64,000 nucleotides of DNA, taken from positions 186,001 through 250,000 of the forward strand of contig CANMOV010000003.1 in NCBI GenBank assembly GCA_947499565.1, read 5' to 3'. The stretch comes from an uncultured Croceitalea sp. (lineage in GTDB: Bacteria; Bacteroidota; Bacteroidia; Flavobacteriales; Flavobacteriaceae). Each line of letters begins with the position of its first letter. Position 1 is the first letter of the stretch. The notes below the pieces were generated by a model. The model was given only the letters and a program-made list of their open reading frames with translations. It did not search any database and was not told the DNA's origin. Positions 42,452-52,057 of the stretch are shown here, piece by piece. The position numbers and the translations under genes are program-made.

Positions 42452-43801
42452 ATGCCTCACCCAAAAATTCATTCAAACACCATTACGTTCACTGAAGAAT
42501 TTGCGATTGAACTAAATTTGACTAGAGTGCAAATAACTTCCATAGACGAATTGACATACGAATTTTTTAAGACCTATCAGTTCAGTACTAATCCAAACTA
42601 TAATGAAGAAAATGAACGAGAAAAGTATGAGAAGAGCACTCATAAAATCTTAAATGCAAACCAAAAAGTACGGTTAAAAGAAATAAAAGAACAATCTAAA
42701 GAACATAACGAATCTAGTTATGATGACTTGAGATTTCAAAATCTAAAAAACAAATATGGCTCACTTGGTTTGTCAGAAAGCAAATTCAAAGCATTTAGCC
42801 AAACTATCAATGATGTGTTCAGCACCAGTTATAAAAAATGGAACCCAACGATAGCAAATGAGTACAACATAAACAGTAAGCATGATTATTATTTGATGCT
42901 TTTAAAAGAGAAGCTCTCCGAATTCTTGGGCAAACAACAATTGGAAGAGTTTCTTAATATTGAAGCGTCCGAGCAAAAATGGTTGATTGAATTTCATACT
43001 AAGAGGATAAAAGAGGCAAATCCGTTATTGGGTCTCAATAAAACCCAAGCTGAAAAAATTTTTGAATTTGAAGAAAATGAATTCTCAATCGATTGTAATG
43101 GTGAGTATTATAGCGAATTTGAAAAATGGGAACAAAGAGAATCATTTATGCACTCCGTTTTAGATTCGGAGCAATTCCAAGAATTTCAAAAACAGTTGCA
43201 AGAAGTTAAGAATCATCATGTTTTATTCATCCAGGAGAGCAATAAAAGCAAAATACGAGAAATTGAAGAATGTAAAAGTTTATGGGAATATCTAATCAAA
43301 ACCTATCTGCCGGAAATTTGCACCTACAGAAGAGTTGTCGAAGAAAATATTCCTAAAAATTTGAAATCATCATTGATTTTATTGCGTGCTAATTACCATG
43401 ACAATCTAGAAGATTCCTTGAAAGAATCAATTCAAGTGAACAAACGACATAATCTACATTACTATCCTAACGAAATTGTTTATAGCCGATTATCAACAAA
43501 GATTCGAGCATTAATCCCATCTCCTTACTCTCTTTCTGACAAGCAAATAGACTTTCTGAATATTGTCCCCGCCAAATTAAAAAAAGTGTTAACCAAAAGT
43601 AAATCTGCATTAAAAAGTGCCGATGGAAAACTCCATGAATTTATGATTACCAATTACGAGACCCATGGAGGCACTTATAGCGGTTCAACCTATGTAGTAA
43701 GACAAAATAGAAAAGAAGAAATGAATATGCGATGTATTTCAATGCTTTTACTACTCCCTAGTCCTGAAGAGAACATTAAATTCTCCAATAAGTTTAACTA
43801 A
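42452..43801 (+). CDS. orphan protein with three helical repeats
   Basis: A 449-residue, highly charged, predominantly helical protein with no signal peptide or membrane segment. I do not recognise it. Residues about 20-260 contain three diverged copies of an 80-88-residue unit, each opening with L-(T/S/N)-x-x-(Q/K) (NLTRVQ at 22, GLSESK at 106, GLNKTQ at 194) and closing with L-x-x-x-Q (ILNANQ, FLGKQQ, VLDSEQ). The spacing resembles LTxxQ (Spy/CpxP-like) motifs. The C-terminal third is different and ends in a Gly/Tyr-rich loop (HGGTYSGSTYVV). It lies between a LytTR remnant and the intact LytTR gene. Confidence 0.75.
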   Translation: MPHPKIHSNTITFTEEFAIELNLTRVQITSIDELTYEFFKTYQFSTNPNYNEENEREKYEKSTHKILNANQKVRLKEIKEQSKEHNESSYDDLRFQNLKNKYGSLGLSESKFKAFSQTINDVFSTSYKKWNPTIANEYNINSKHDYYLMLLKEKLSEFLGKQQLEEFLNIEASEQKWLIEFHTKRIKEANPLLGLNKTQAEKIFEFEENEFSIDCNGEYYSEFEKWEQRESFMHSVLDSEQFQEFQKQLQEVKNHHVLFIQESNKSKIREIEECKSLWEYLIKTYLPEICTYRRVVEENIPKNLKSSLILLRANYHDNLEDSLKESIQVNKRHNLHYYPNEIVYSRLSTKIRALIPSPYSLSDKQIDFLNIVPAKLKKVLTKSKSALKSADGKLHEFMITNYETHGGTYSGSTYVVRQNRKEEMNMRCISMLLLLPSPEENIKFSNKFN

Positions 43802-43813
43802 ACCACAAGGTAG

Positions 43814-44569
43814 TTACATATCCAACCACCGCTTAAAATTAGTAGTGCGTTCTCTAGAAACAATTACTTGCTCTTCTTCTTTAGGAAGTAATTTTAGCAG
43901 CAACCTACTATTAAAATAACTATGTATCTCTGTTACCGCTTTTACAGAAACCATAAACTTTCTATTAATTCTAAAAAAATGGATTGGATTTAGAATATTT
44001 TCCAACTGGTCAATGGTATATTCAATAGGATATGCCTGACCTGTATGCGTATGCAAACAAATCATCCCCTCATGGGATTTAAAGTAGGCAATGTCCTCTA
44101 CATTAAAGGATCTAAACTGGTTCCCCACCTTTACCATAAAACGGTGTTTATATTCCTTATGGAACAGCTGTTTTAAATGCTCCAGATTCTCTGTTGAGCT
44201 GCGACCATTTTTAGTAACGTTCTTTTTAAATTTTTCTAAGGCAGTTTTTAAATCTCCTTTTACGATTGGTTTTAATAAATAATCCAAGCCATTATACTTA
44301 AATCCGCGGATGGCAAACTCGTTATAAGCTGTAGTAAAGATAACCGGAGGGTGATCTTGCAGGCTATCTAGAATATCGAACCCGTATCCATCATTCAACT
44401 GAATATCAAGAAAAATTAAGTCTGGCATCACGTTTTTAGAAAACCAGTCAGAACCACTTTCAACGGAACTTAAACTAGTTATAATTTCTATATCTGGAGC
44501 CAATTCATTAACCAGCTGAGCTAAACGTTTTGATGCGAACTCTTCATCTTCAACAATAACTGCTTTCAT
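43814..44569 (-). CDS. LytTR family response regulator
   Basis: A 251-residue response regulator: receiver with VEDEEFASKRL and phospho-acceptor Asp55 (DLIFLDIQLNDGYGF), then a LytTR DNA-binding domain (about 145-250: FMVKVGNQFRSFNVEDIAYFKSHEG ... FFRINRKFMVSVKAV). It ends 1 nt before its partner kinase gene starts (kinase stop at 44571), forming a classic LytS/LytTR pair. It may control the divergent TonB-dependent receptor at 45896. Confidence 0.93.
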   Translation of the reverse strand: MKAVIVEDEEFASKRLAQLVNELAPDIEIITSLSSVESGSDWFSKNVMPDLIFLDIQLNDGYGFDILDSLQDHPPVIFTTAYNEFAIRGFKYNGLDYLLKPIVKGDLKTALEKFKKNVTKNGRSSTENLEHLKQLFHKEYKHRFMVKVGNQFRSFNVEDIAYFKSHEGMICLHTHTGQAYPIEYTIDQLENILNPIHFFRINRKFMVSVKAVTEIHSYFNSRLLLKLLPKEEEQVIVSRERTTNFKRWLDM

Positions 44570-44570
44570 A

Positions 44571-45659
44571 CTAAGAAACTGCTAATACGTTCATTTCAGT
44601 AACATTTCTATCCAAAAGTGGAATTATTACTTCAAAAAAATCTACTTCTTCTCTAATCAAAACCTGTTTATTGGTATAATAAGAATATCTTTTTTTAATA
44701 TTCTTAAGGCCCAATTTTGTAGTTTCTTCCTTTAACTCCCGTTTTCTAAGGTTATTTTTAATCACCAGAGCATCCGAACCAATAGTTGAAATCTGAATTT
44801 CTAAGGGACGTTCTTTACTATAATAATTATGTTTTAAAGCATTCTCTACTAACATTTGAAGCGATAATGTTGGTATTATATAACTTTCTGATTGAACTTT
44901 AATATCGGCTTTAATTACTACAGCATCTTTATGACGAATATTCATCATAAAAACAAAAGAGTCCAAAAATTCCAACTCTTTTTTAAGGCTAACCAAATCT
45001 TGTTCTCTATTGTCTAAAATATAACGATAACTAGAAGCCAAACGAGCAACAAAATCAGAAGCTAAATCTCTGTCCTCATACATTAGTGAGGTTAATGTAT
45101 TTAAACTATTAAATAAGAAATGAGGACTTATTTGATTGCGCAACGAGGAGTATTTAGATGCTATCATTTCTCGTTGTAAATCATGCAATTGCTTTTCCAG
45201 TTCATCATGATGGTTCATCGCATAATAAAACATATTAAAGAATATTACAGTTATCCCTAATAAGGTCGCTCTAGAAAAATCGATTATAAATTGTTGTTTG
45301 GGTGATATTAAACAAATAATGTTCAAGGGTTCTTTTAAGGGAAATAGCGCCAAATAATAAACCAAAGCACAAATAGGAAGCATAATAACTAAATTGATAC
45401 AGACAATTTTTAAGCTTCTTTTGAGATTGAGTTTACAATATTTCTTATGCCTTTTTAGGAGATAATCATTGGTTTCCCATGTTAACATAAATAGAAAGAA
45501 TGCGCTAAAATAATAGAAAAGACTGGTTGGACTAAATAAATTCGCCAAGCCCTCAGGGTGCTGTTCCATGGTAAGTTTCACCGTAAAAAACACCACATTT
45601 ACGACCATCCAACGAAACAAGAACTTTTGAACCCCTTTTTTTGTGAATTTCATGTTCAT
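44571..45659 (-). CDS. LytS-like sensor histidine kinase
   Basis: A 362-residue kinase with four membrane segments in the first 150 residues and a His_kinase domain with the block SPHFLFNSLNTLTSLM, followed by a HATPase domain with LVENALKHNYYS. There is no extracellular sensor domain of note. It is co-transcribed with the LytTR regulator directly downstream. The start could be either of two Met codons two residues apart (MNMKF). Confidence 0.92.
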   Translation of the reverse strand: MNMKFTKKGVQKFLFRWMVVNVVFFTVKLTMEQHPEGLANLFSPTSLFYYFSAFFLFMLTWETNDYLLKRHKKYCKLNLKRSLKIVCINLVIMLPICALVYYLALFPLKEPLNIICLISPKQQFIIDFSRATLLGITVIFFNMFYYAMNHHDELEKQLHDLQREMIASKYSSLRNQISPHFLFNSLNTLTSLMYEDRDLASDFVARLASSYRYILDNREQDLVSLKKELEFLDSFVFMMNIRHKDAVVIKADIKVQSESYIIPTLSLQMLVENALKHNYYSKERPLEIQISTIGSDALVIKNNLRKRELKEETTKLGLKNIKKRYSYYTNKQVLIREEVDFFEVIIPLLDRNVTEMNVLAVS

Positions 45660-45895
45660 AACAACTTTAAAGATACATAAGTCTGTTTTCTTAGCTAGCT
45701 TAAATAAGCCTAGTTGTCATATTTGTTATTGAACCGTTTCAATTTTAATTGAACTGTATTTTATACCAGAGGATTGCTAAATTCCTTCTTATTCTAAAAT
45801 CTGATGTTTCAAAGAGAAAATCTACGATACACCAAAGTCTACTCTTAATTACACAAAAGACAATACATCTTTGAGCTAATCAAACACTCAAAATC

Positions 45896-48280
45896 ATGAA
45901 ACAAGTCGTCTTTGCATTTCTTGCTCTCTTAGGCTTAGCAGCTCAGGCTCAAACAGGAATAATTAAAGGGATTGTAATAGATAAACAATCCGAGCAACCT
46001 TTAGAAGGTGCAACTATAGAACTCTTAAATGTTGAGATTGCTACTGGAGTAATCACAGATTTTGATGGGCGTTTTAACATGCCTAATGTTCCTTTAGGAA
46101 GAAACGTAATACAAGTTAGCTACATTGGATATGAAAGTGTTACTATTCCAAATATTGAATTAAACTCTGGAAAAGATGTGTTTGTTACGGTACAACTTTT
46201 AGAGTCCTTTAATCAATTGGATGAAGTAATTCTAACTAATGAAGCTAATAAAGACAGACCTTTAAACAAATTGGCAACTGTTTCAGCAAGACAATTTGGT
46301 GTTGAAGAAGTAACAAGGTTTTCTGGAGGACGAAGCGATGTAGGAAGGTTGGCAGCAAACTTTGCTGGGGTATCTGCCCCAGATGATAGCAGAAACGATA
46401 TTGTAATCCGTGGGAACTCACCAACGGGTTTATTATGGCGTTTAGAAGGAGTTCCTATTCCAAGCCCTAATCACTATTCAACATTGGGAACAACTGGCGG
46501 ACCCGTTTCTGCCTTAAACCCAAACCTATTAAAGAATTCTGATTTTATTACTTCTGCTTTTCCAGCTGAATATGGAAATGCTATAGGTGGGGTTTTTGAT
46601 TTAGGCTTTAGAAAAGGTAATGCAGATGATTATGAATATACGCTACAAACCGGAATTTTTACTGGAGTTGAAGCTATGGCTGAAGGTCCTTTAGGGACAA
46701 AAAAGGGTTCTTTTTTAATTGCCGCTCGTTACTCACTTGTAGGTCTTTTAGGAGTTGGTGCAGGCGGCACCTCAGCAACACCAAACTATAGCGATATTTC
46801 GTTTAATCTAGATTTTGGAAAAGTAAATAACGGCAACCTTTCCATTTTTGGAATCATAGGTAATTCTGATATTGAATTCTTAGGAGATGATATAGATGAA
46901 GACGACTTATTTGCTGCTGAAGATGAGAATACCCTGGTAGATTCTCAATTTAGTGTTCTTGGTATTAAGTACAATCTGAGCTTAAGTGATAATTCCTACC
47001 TGCGAACTATTCTTTCTGGGTCATTATCAGGAAACACATTTTCCGCAGATCGTTTTATAGATAAAGACACCCAACAAGAACGTATTATTAGATACACCGA
47101 GGCTGACAATACAGAAGTTCGCTTGGCTTTATCAACGCTATATAATTCTAAAGTAAACAACAAGTTCAGTTATAGAACTGGGGTTTTAATTGAAAATTAT
47201 AATATTCAAAGCCTATTGCTAGATAGAAACGAACAAGCTGATAGTAATGGTGATGGTGACCCAGATTTAATCACCTTTAGAGATATTGATGAAAACCTAA
47301 GTATCCTTCAACCTTATATCCAAGGGCAATATAGATTAACCGAAGAATTAACATTAAATGCAGGATTACATTCCCAGTATAGCACCCTAAACAAACAATT
47401 TGCGCTTGGACCAAGGGCTGCTTTAAACTATAATTTTCTGAAAAATCATTCTTTAAATTTTGGATACGGACAACATTACCAGTCTATTCCACTACCACTA
47501 CTTTTTTTGAATGAAAATGTGAATGGTGAGCTAATACAAACAAATAGAGATTTAAACTTTGTAGAAAGCACACATTACGTTTTGGGATATGATGTAAAAC
47601 TTAGCAACGCCTGGCGAGGAAAAGTAGAAATTTATAGGCAAGATATTAAAGATGCAGCAGTGGAAGCTTCACCATCTAGCTATTCTACACTAACTGAGGG
47701 TGCAAATTTTATTTTTGACAATGACAGAGTTTCGTTAACCAATAATGGAACAGGATTTAATCAAGGAGTGGAGTTTACCTTAGAAAAGTTCTTTAGCAAT
47801 AGCTATTATGGCTTACTAACTGGTTCTTTTTTTGAAAGTAAATATGAAGGCAGTGATAACATAGAAAGAAATTCTCCTTTTAATAATGGCTATGTAGTTA
47901 ACCTTTTGGCTGGGAAAGAATTTAAAGTTGGTGCATCTGGCACTAAGGTTTTATTTTTTGATACGCGTTTAACAACTTCTGGCGGGCGCTACTTTACTCC
48001 CGTAAATTTAGAAGCTTCACAACAGATTGGTTTTGAAATTCTTAGAGAAGATGAAGCTTTTAGCCAGCAGTATGATGACTATTTTAGATGGGATGTGAAA
48101 TTTGGAATTAAAATAAATAGTAAGAACAAAAAACAATCGCACCAGATTTATTTTGATTTGCAAAATGTTACTGCAAACGAAAATGTATTTGTTAGAAGAT
48201 ATAATCGCCTAACAAATCAAGTAGACCAAGTAGATCAGATAGGATTCTTTCCAGATTTCGGTTACAAATTTCAGTTTTAA
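45896..48280 (+). CDS. TonB-dependent receptor with carboxypeptidase-like domain
   Basis: A 794-residue outer-membrane receptor: signal peptide (about 1-19, LAAQAQ), a CarboxypepD_reg-like beta-sandwich (about 22-105: IKGIVIDKQSEQPLEGATIELLN), a plug with VIRGNSPTGLLWRLEGVPIPSPNHY and a barrel ending in FPDFGYKFQF. The substrate is unknown. It is not paired with a SusD gene. It is divergent from a LytS/LytTR system and followed by two small genes and a DUF1569 gene. Confidence 0.92.
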   Translation: MKQVVFAFLALLGLAAQAQTGIIKGIVIDKQSEQPLEGATIELLNVEIATGVITDFDGRFNMPNVPLGRNVIQVSYIGYESVTIPNIELNSGKDVFVTVQLLESFNQLDEVILTNEANKDRPLNKLATVSARQFGVEEVTRFSGGRSDVGRLAANFAGVSAPDDSRNDIVIRGNSPTGLLWRLEGVPIPSPNHYSTLGTTGGPVSALNPNLLKNSDFITSAFPAEYGNAIGGVFDLGFRKGNADDYEYTLQTGIFTGVEAMAEGPLGTKKGSFLIAARYSLVGLLGVGAGGTSATPNYSDISFNLDFGKVNNGNLSIFGIIGNSDIEFLGDDIDEDDLFAAEDENTLVDSQFSVLGIKYNLSLSDNSYLRTILSGSLSGNTFSADRFIDKDTQQERIIRYTEADNTEVRLALSTLYNSKVNNKFSYRTGVLIENYNIQSLLLDRNEQADSNGDGDPDLITFRDIDENLSILQPYIQGQYRLTEELTLNAGLHSQYSTLNKQFALGPRAALNYNFLKNHSLNFGYGQHYQSIPLPLLFLNENVNGELIQTNRDLNFVESTHYVLGYDVKLSNAWRGKVEIYRQDIKDAAVEASPSSYSTLTEGANFIFDNDRVSLTNNGTGFNQGVEFTLEKFFSNSYYGLLTGSFFESKYEGSDNIERNSPFNNGYVVNLLAGKEFKVGASGTKVLFFDTRLTTSGGRYFTPVNLEASQQIGFEILREDEAFSQQYDDYFRWDVKFGIKINSKNKKQSHQIYFDLQNVTANENVFVRRYNRLTNQVDQVDQIGFFPDFGYKFQF

Positions 48281-48314
48281 GCGTCTTATTATTAGCAATC
48301 AAAAAACAACAATC

Positions 48315-48437
48315 ATGAAAAAAGAGGAACATAAAAATCCAGAGAAGGAAAAAAGATTAAAAATGACATCTTTCTCTATTAAAAGAAAACAACAATTAAA
48401 ACCTAACTTCATTTGGTGGGGTTGGAAACCAGTTTAA
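48315..48437 (+). CDS. 40-residue basic small protein
   Basis: A short reading frame of 40 codons beginning MKKEEHKNPEKEKRLKMTSF and ending in an aromatic tail FIWWGWKPV. It lies 35 nt after the receptor gene and 3 nt before the DUF1569 gene. Tight spacing, an ATG in an AATC-ATG context like its neighbours' and the distinctive tail suggest it is real. No family is recognised. Confidence 0.5.
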   Translation: MKKEEHKNPEKEKRLKMTSFSIKRKQQLKPNFIWWGWKPV

Positions 48438-48440
48438 ATC

Positions 48441-48980
48441 ATGAAAAAAGCACTACTTATATTCGCAATTATCTTAATAGCACTTTTTGCCGCAATACAA
48501 TTTAATAACAGTGATAATTCAGCAGATTTCCTAGATGATGAGCTTGCAGAAATTGAAAGTCTTTTTGAAAAAAGAGATATTACTAATGCTGAAGTTTCCA
48601 AAGCCAATGTAGCCTGGCACTTAGATCATTCTTTAAAAACTATAAACCGAATCTCAGAGCAATTAATACAATCTAATCCAGAAGTATATGCAAAAAGCTT
48701 TAGCTTTCAACGAATGGTAGTTCATACAACTGGTGTAATTCCAAGAGGCGTTGCCCAATCTCCAAACAATGTAAGACCTCCCAATATGATACTTCTGGAC
48801 AGCTTAAGAATCCAGCTAGAAGAAGCAAAAAATAATATTGAAAAGATAAACTTATTGGAGAAAAACGCTCATTTTGAACATCCTGTTTTTAATACTTTAG
48901 ACAAGGGGCAAACCAAACGTTTTTTAAATATCCACACCAATCACCATTTAAAGATTGTTAGGGATATTTTGGGAGGGTAA
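48441..48980 (+). CDS. DUF1569 family (DinB-like) membrane-anchored protein
   Basis: A 179-residue protein with one N-terminal membrane segment or signal (about 4-21) and a DinB-like four-helix DUF1569 domain, with possible metal-binding histidines in WHLDHSLKTI, FEHPVFNTLDKGQ and IHTNHHLKIVRDI. The family may bind a metal, but I know of no assigned reaction. It follows the TonB-dependent receptor and the 40-residue gene, possibly in one transcript. Confidence 0.75.
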   Translation: MKKALLIFAIILIALFAAIQFNNSDNSADFLDDELAEIESLFEKRDITNAEVSKANVAWHLDHSLKTINRISEQLIQSNPEVYAKSFSFQRMVVHTTGVIPRGVAQSPNNVRPPNMILLDSLRIQLEEAKNNIEKINLLEKNAHFEHPVFNTLDKGQTKRFLNIHTNHHLKIVRDILGG

Positions 48981-49643
48981 TTATTCTATAGAATAACAAG
49001 GTTTTACATGACCATCAATGATTGTTTGAGTAATAGGTTTTAAAGTTCTTCCATTCATAGGATTTCTTCCGTAATAAGTAAAAAATTCTATTTTCCCATT
49101 GTATTTATCATACCAAATAACTGGGTCATATTCCTTAAAAAATGTTGTTTTATCACAAACATCTACTTTCCTGAATTTTTCAAGTTCAGTTTCATTTAGT
49201 GCAAATTCCAAAGCTTGGCCTGTGCATTCACATTTTTCATAATGATTTTCTACCCATAACATACATTCCTCTTCACTTGTAAATCCTATATAAGCTAAGT
49301 TTCCAGCAATTAATGTTCCAAAAACGCCCCATAAAAATTTAGTTTTTATGCCTTTTCTACTCTTAATTTTTAATTTCCCTTGGGGTTTACCAAAACTATC
49401 AGAGTTTTGAGACACATAATCTTCATAATTATTAAACCCTAAGTATTGAGCTAAAGCGTTTCTTATATCCAATTTTGGATTGTTCTCCTTCTTTAAATAA
49501 CGAATTAAAGATCTTGCTGTGATGGGCGTTTTATATTCTTCAATAATTATTTGTTCCAGATGTGATGCCCTACCATTATCTGTTTCATTACCTGTATCCT
49601 TACCAACTTTCTCGAAAGCGTCTAAAAGTAATTTATCTACCAT
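48981..49643 (-). CDS. single-pass membrane protein of unknown function
   Basis: A 220-residue protein with a cytoplasmic helical N-terminal domain (about 1-78: VDKLLLDAFEKVG ... LEQIIIEEYKTPITARSLIRYLKK ... ALAQYLGFNNYEDYV), one membrane segment (about 103-120) and a small extracytoplasmic domain with four or five cysteines (about 127-220, CMLWVENHYEKCECTGQ). The N-terminal domain recurs in flavobacterial hypotheticals and looks DNA- or protein-binding. The stop codon abuts the DUF1569 stop. I know of no function. Confidence 0.65.
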   Translation of the reverse strand: MVDKLLLDAFEKVGKDTGNETDNGRASHLEQIIIEEYKTPITARSLIRYLKKENNPKLDIRNALAQYLGFNNYEDYVSQNSDSFGKPQGKLKIKSRKGIKTKFLWGVFGTLIAGNLAYIGFTSEEECMLWVENHYEKCECTGQALEFALNETELEKFRKVDVCDKTTFFKEYDPVIWYDKYNGKIEFFTYYGRNPMNGRTLKPITQTIIDGHVKPCYSIE

Positions 49644-50018
49644 ATACTCTTTTTTTTAGAATTTAAACTTAGACAGATTTTGGTCATTTTTTGGACACTT
49701 TATGATGGACATAATTTAGAAATTCTTTTCAAAAAGTTGACCACAATTGTCCATCCCTTCATGATTTTCTTTGCCCTGTAATTGATGAACACTTTAACCT
49801 GCAATTAAAGCAACGTACAACATTAATTACTGCGGAAATCCACATTGCAGTTGGTTAACAACCACAGGGAAGTAGTTGATATACTACTGCAAATAGGATT
49901 TCTACTTCCCAAAAAAGAGCAAAGAGCTCGAAAGTAATGGGTTGCCACAACCTTAAAATCTTTTGCAAAGAAAGCAAAGAAGGTAATCCAATTTCTAACA
50001 ATTAAAATTTTTAAAATC
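49644..50018. other. 375-nt gap with inverted repeats
   Basis: No gene is supported here. It holds a 9-bp inverted repeat GGGAAGTAG (49868 region) / CTACTTCCC (about 49906) with an inner TAGTTGATATACTA, and smaller stems (GGTTGCCACAACC, GGTTAACAACC). None has a T-tract. It may be a structured leader of the lipoprotein gene at 50019, or diverged repeats. Confidence 0.4.
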
Positions 50019-50177
50019 ATGAAAAAGTTGGTTTTGGGCATATTTGCCCTAGTATTAAACATGTCTTTATTTTCCTGTACCACAGATTCTATAGCTGAGA
50101 GTGATTCTTTATACGAAACTCAAGCTACCGAAGGTGATGACGGAGAAATAAATGAAGACCCTAATGGAAATGACTAA
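50019..50177 (+). CDS. small acidic lipoprotein
   Basis: A 52-residue lipoprotein: signal peptide MKKLVLGIFALVLNMSLFSC with a lipobox ending at Cys20, then a short acidic tail (TTDSIAES ... EDPNGND). I recall similar small flavobacterial lipoproteins with the SLFSC-T-x-x-S start and acidic tail, of no known function. It is followed after 48 nt by the TPR histidine kinase. Confidence 0.65.
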   Translation: MKKLVLGIFALVLNMSLFSCTTDSIAESDSLYETQATEGDDGEINEDPNGND

Positions 50178-50225
50178 TTTACAGTTGTCAGGAAATTAGG
50201 TTTTCTATTTTATTACTTTAGAGGA

Positions 50226-52049
50226 ATGAAGATTTACATCTCTTTATTCCTCTTTTTTTTGATTGCTTCAAATTCATCTGAAAGCTTAGTTTTTTATAGT
50301 AAAATAGAATCCCATTTAATAAAGAGTGAGGATAGTATAAAATATTATTCAAAAAGAAAACGATACAAACAAGCTATACTACATGCAAAAGTGTTTTTAG
50401 AAAATTCATATAATAATCATGATAGCAGTAAAATAGCAAAAGCTAACTTCCATCTTGGTTATAATTACAGAAAGATGGATTCCTTAGAAAAAGCATACTT
50501 CCATTATAACAATTCATTTTCCGTATATCTAAAACTTGGTGACAGTAGTTCTGCAGGAAAAAAACTCTTAAGCATGGCCAACATCCAAAAAGCACTTGGT
50601 GATTTTACTGGGTGTAAAGAAACAGCTATAGAAGGTTTAACCTATTTAGAAAATTCTTCAGAATATAACTCTATTATTGGTCTTTATCATATTATATCTG
50701 TCGCATTAAAAGAAGAAGGGTCCTACAAAAAGGCCCTTAGTTGGAACGAAAAGGCAGTTTTATTATCAGATTCAAAAAAAATAAAAAATAGAAGTAGTGT
50801 TATTTATAAAAACTCCCGAGCAAACATTCTTGCTAAACAATCAAAATATCAAGAAAGTCTTTTGATTTTGTCTTATTTGTTAAAAGATTCTATAGTATTA
50901 AATAACAAAACTGAACATGCAAGAATTTTAACAAACTTGGGAAGAATAAAATGGCTTCAAAATAAAGGGAATAATGAAAGTGAAAGCGAATTATTAAAAG
51001 GACTTCATATTAGAAAAGAAATCAATTCAGTATCTGGATTAATTTCAAGCAACATACACTTGGCTAAATACTATTTACAAGACAATCCAAAGCAGGCATT
51101 AACTTTTGCACAAGATGCTTTAGATAATGCAAAAAAAATCAAAAATCCTGTGTCAATTTTAGAGGCTTTAGATTTAATAGTTCCATTAAAAACAAAGCTA
51201 AATATTGGCTTAACCGAAGAGGCTAACTTGTATTCTAAAACACACAATAAACTCACTCAAATAAGGCAAAAAATACGAAGCATATATGCTACCACTAAAT
51301 ATGATAATGATAAACTTACTAATGACAACCTAATCTTAAAAGCTGAAAAGGCAGAGAAAGAAAGGATAAATACGTTAATGTGGATGGTTTTATTTTCAAT
51401 TATTGCATTTTCTAGCTTCTTCATTTATCGTAAAAACCATCAAAAGAAAAGAGCAGCAATAGAATCCGAATATAAAGCTGAGATTAGAATGGGCAAAAAA
51501 GTGCATGACGAATTAGGAAACGATATTTTTTACTTAATGACACAAATTCAAAATAATCCAAAATTATTGTTCGACAATAAGGGCTTTGTACTCTTAGAAG
51601 GTTTAGATAAGGTTTACCAAAAGGCTCGTGACATTACAAAAAAATACACCCCTATTAAAACCGACGAAAATTTTGGAGATGAACTTATGACAATGTTAAA
51701 TTCTTATGGTAATAATCATATAAAAGTCATCACTAAAGAATTAGAAACTAGTTTTTGGAGCGTATTCTCCAGAAATCAAAAATTAGAACTATTTTGGATT
51801 GTACGAGAACTTATGACCAATATGCGAAAGTATAGCAAGGCCTCATTTGTTGGTATTACTTTTACTAAAGTCCAAAATCAATTAGAACTTAACTACACAG
51901 ATAATGGTGTTGGTTTTACCAACAATCCAACTAATTGGGGAACTGGGCTTAAAAGTGTGGAAACCCGCATTAAAAATTTAAACGGAAATTTTAGTTTTGA
52001 TTCCGCCCCAGATAAGGGGGTAGCCGTTAAAATTAAGTTTCCTGTTTAA
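50226..52049 (+). CDS. TPR-containing sensor histidine kinase
   Basis: A 607-residue kinase: signal peptide (about 1-20), periplasmic tetratricopeptide repeats (about 40-345, for example KANFHLGYNYRKMDSLEKAYFHY), a coiled coil, one membrane segment (about 379-398) and a cytoplasmic kinase with KKVHDELGNDIFYL (His427, a NarL/DesK-type H-box) and a HATPase domain (RELMTNMRKYS, NYTDNGVGF, GTGLKSVETRI). It is paired with the LuxR-type regulator 8 nt downstream. Confidence 0.92.
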   Translation: MKIYISLFLFFLIASNSSESLVFYSKIESHLIKSEDSIKYYSKRKRYKQAILHAKVFLENSYNNHDSSKIAKANFHLGYNYRKMDSLEKAYFHYNNSFSVYLKLGDSSSAGKKLLSMANIQKALGDFTGCKETAIEGLTYLENSSEYNSIIGLYHIISVALKEEGSYKKALSWNEKAVLLSDSKKIKNRSSVIYKNSRANILAKQSKYQESLLILSYLLKDSIVLNNKTEHARILTNLGRIKWLQNKGNNESESELLKGLHIRKEINSVSGLISSNIHLAKYYLQDNPKQALTFAQDALDNAKKIKNPVSILEALDLIVPLKTKLNIGLTEEANLYSKTHNKLTQIRQKIRSIYATTKYDNDKLTNDNLILKAEKAEKERINTLMWMVLFSIIAFSSFFIYRKNHQKKRAAIESEYKAEIRMGKKVHDELGNDIFYLMTQIQNNPKLLFDNKGFVLLEGLDKVYQKARDITKKYTPIKTDENFGDELMTMLNSYGNNHIKVITKELETSFWSVFSRNQKLELFWIVRELMTNMRKYSKASFVGITFTKVQNQLELNYTDNGVGFTNNPTNWGTGLKSVETRIKNLNGNFSFDSAPDKGVAVKIKFPV

Positions 52050-52057
52050 TTAACAAT

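Noticed and set aside
45866-45880. TACATCTTTG before the TonB-dependent receptor as a promoter
   Set aside because: The spacing within the element is two bases too long for TAnnTTTG, and the contained CATCTTTG misses the first T.
49823-50083. Minus-strand frame across the gap before the small lipoprotein
   Set aside because: It is antisense to the lipoprotein and lacks any family signal.
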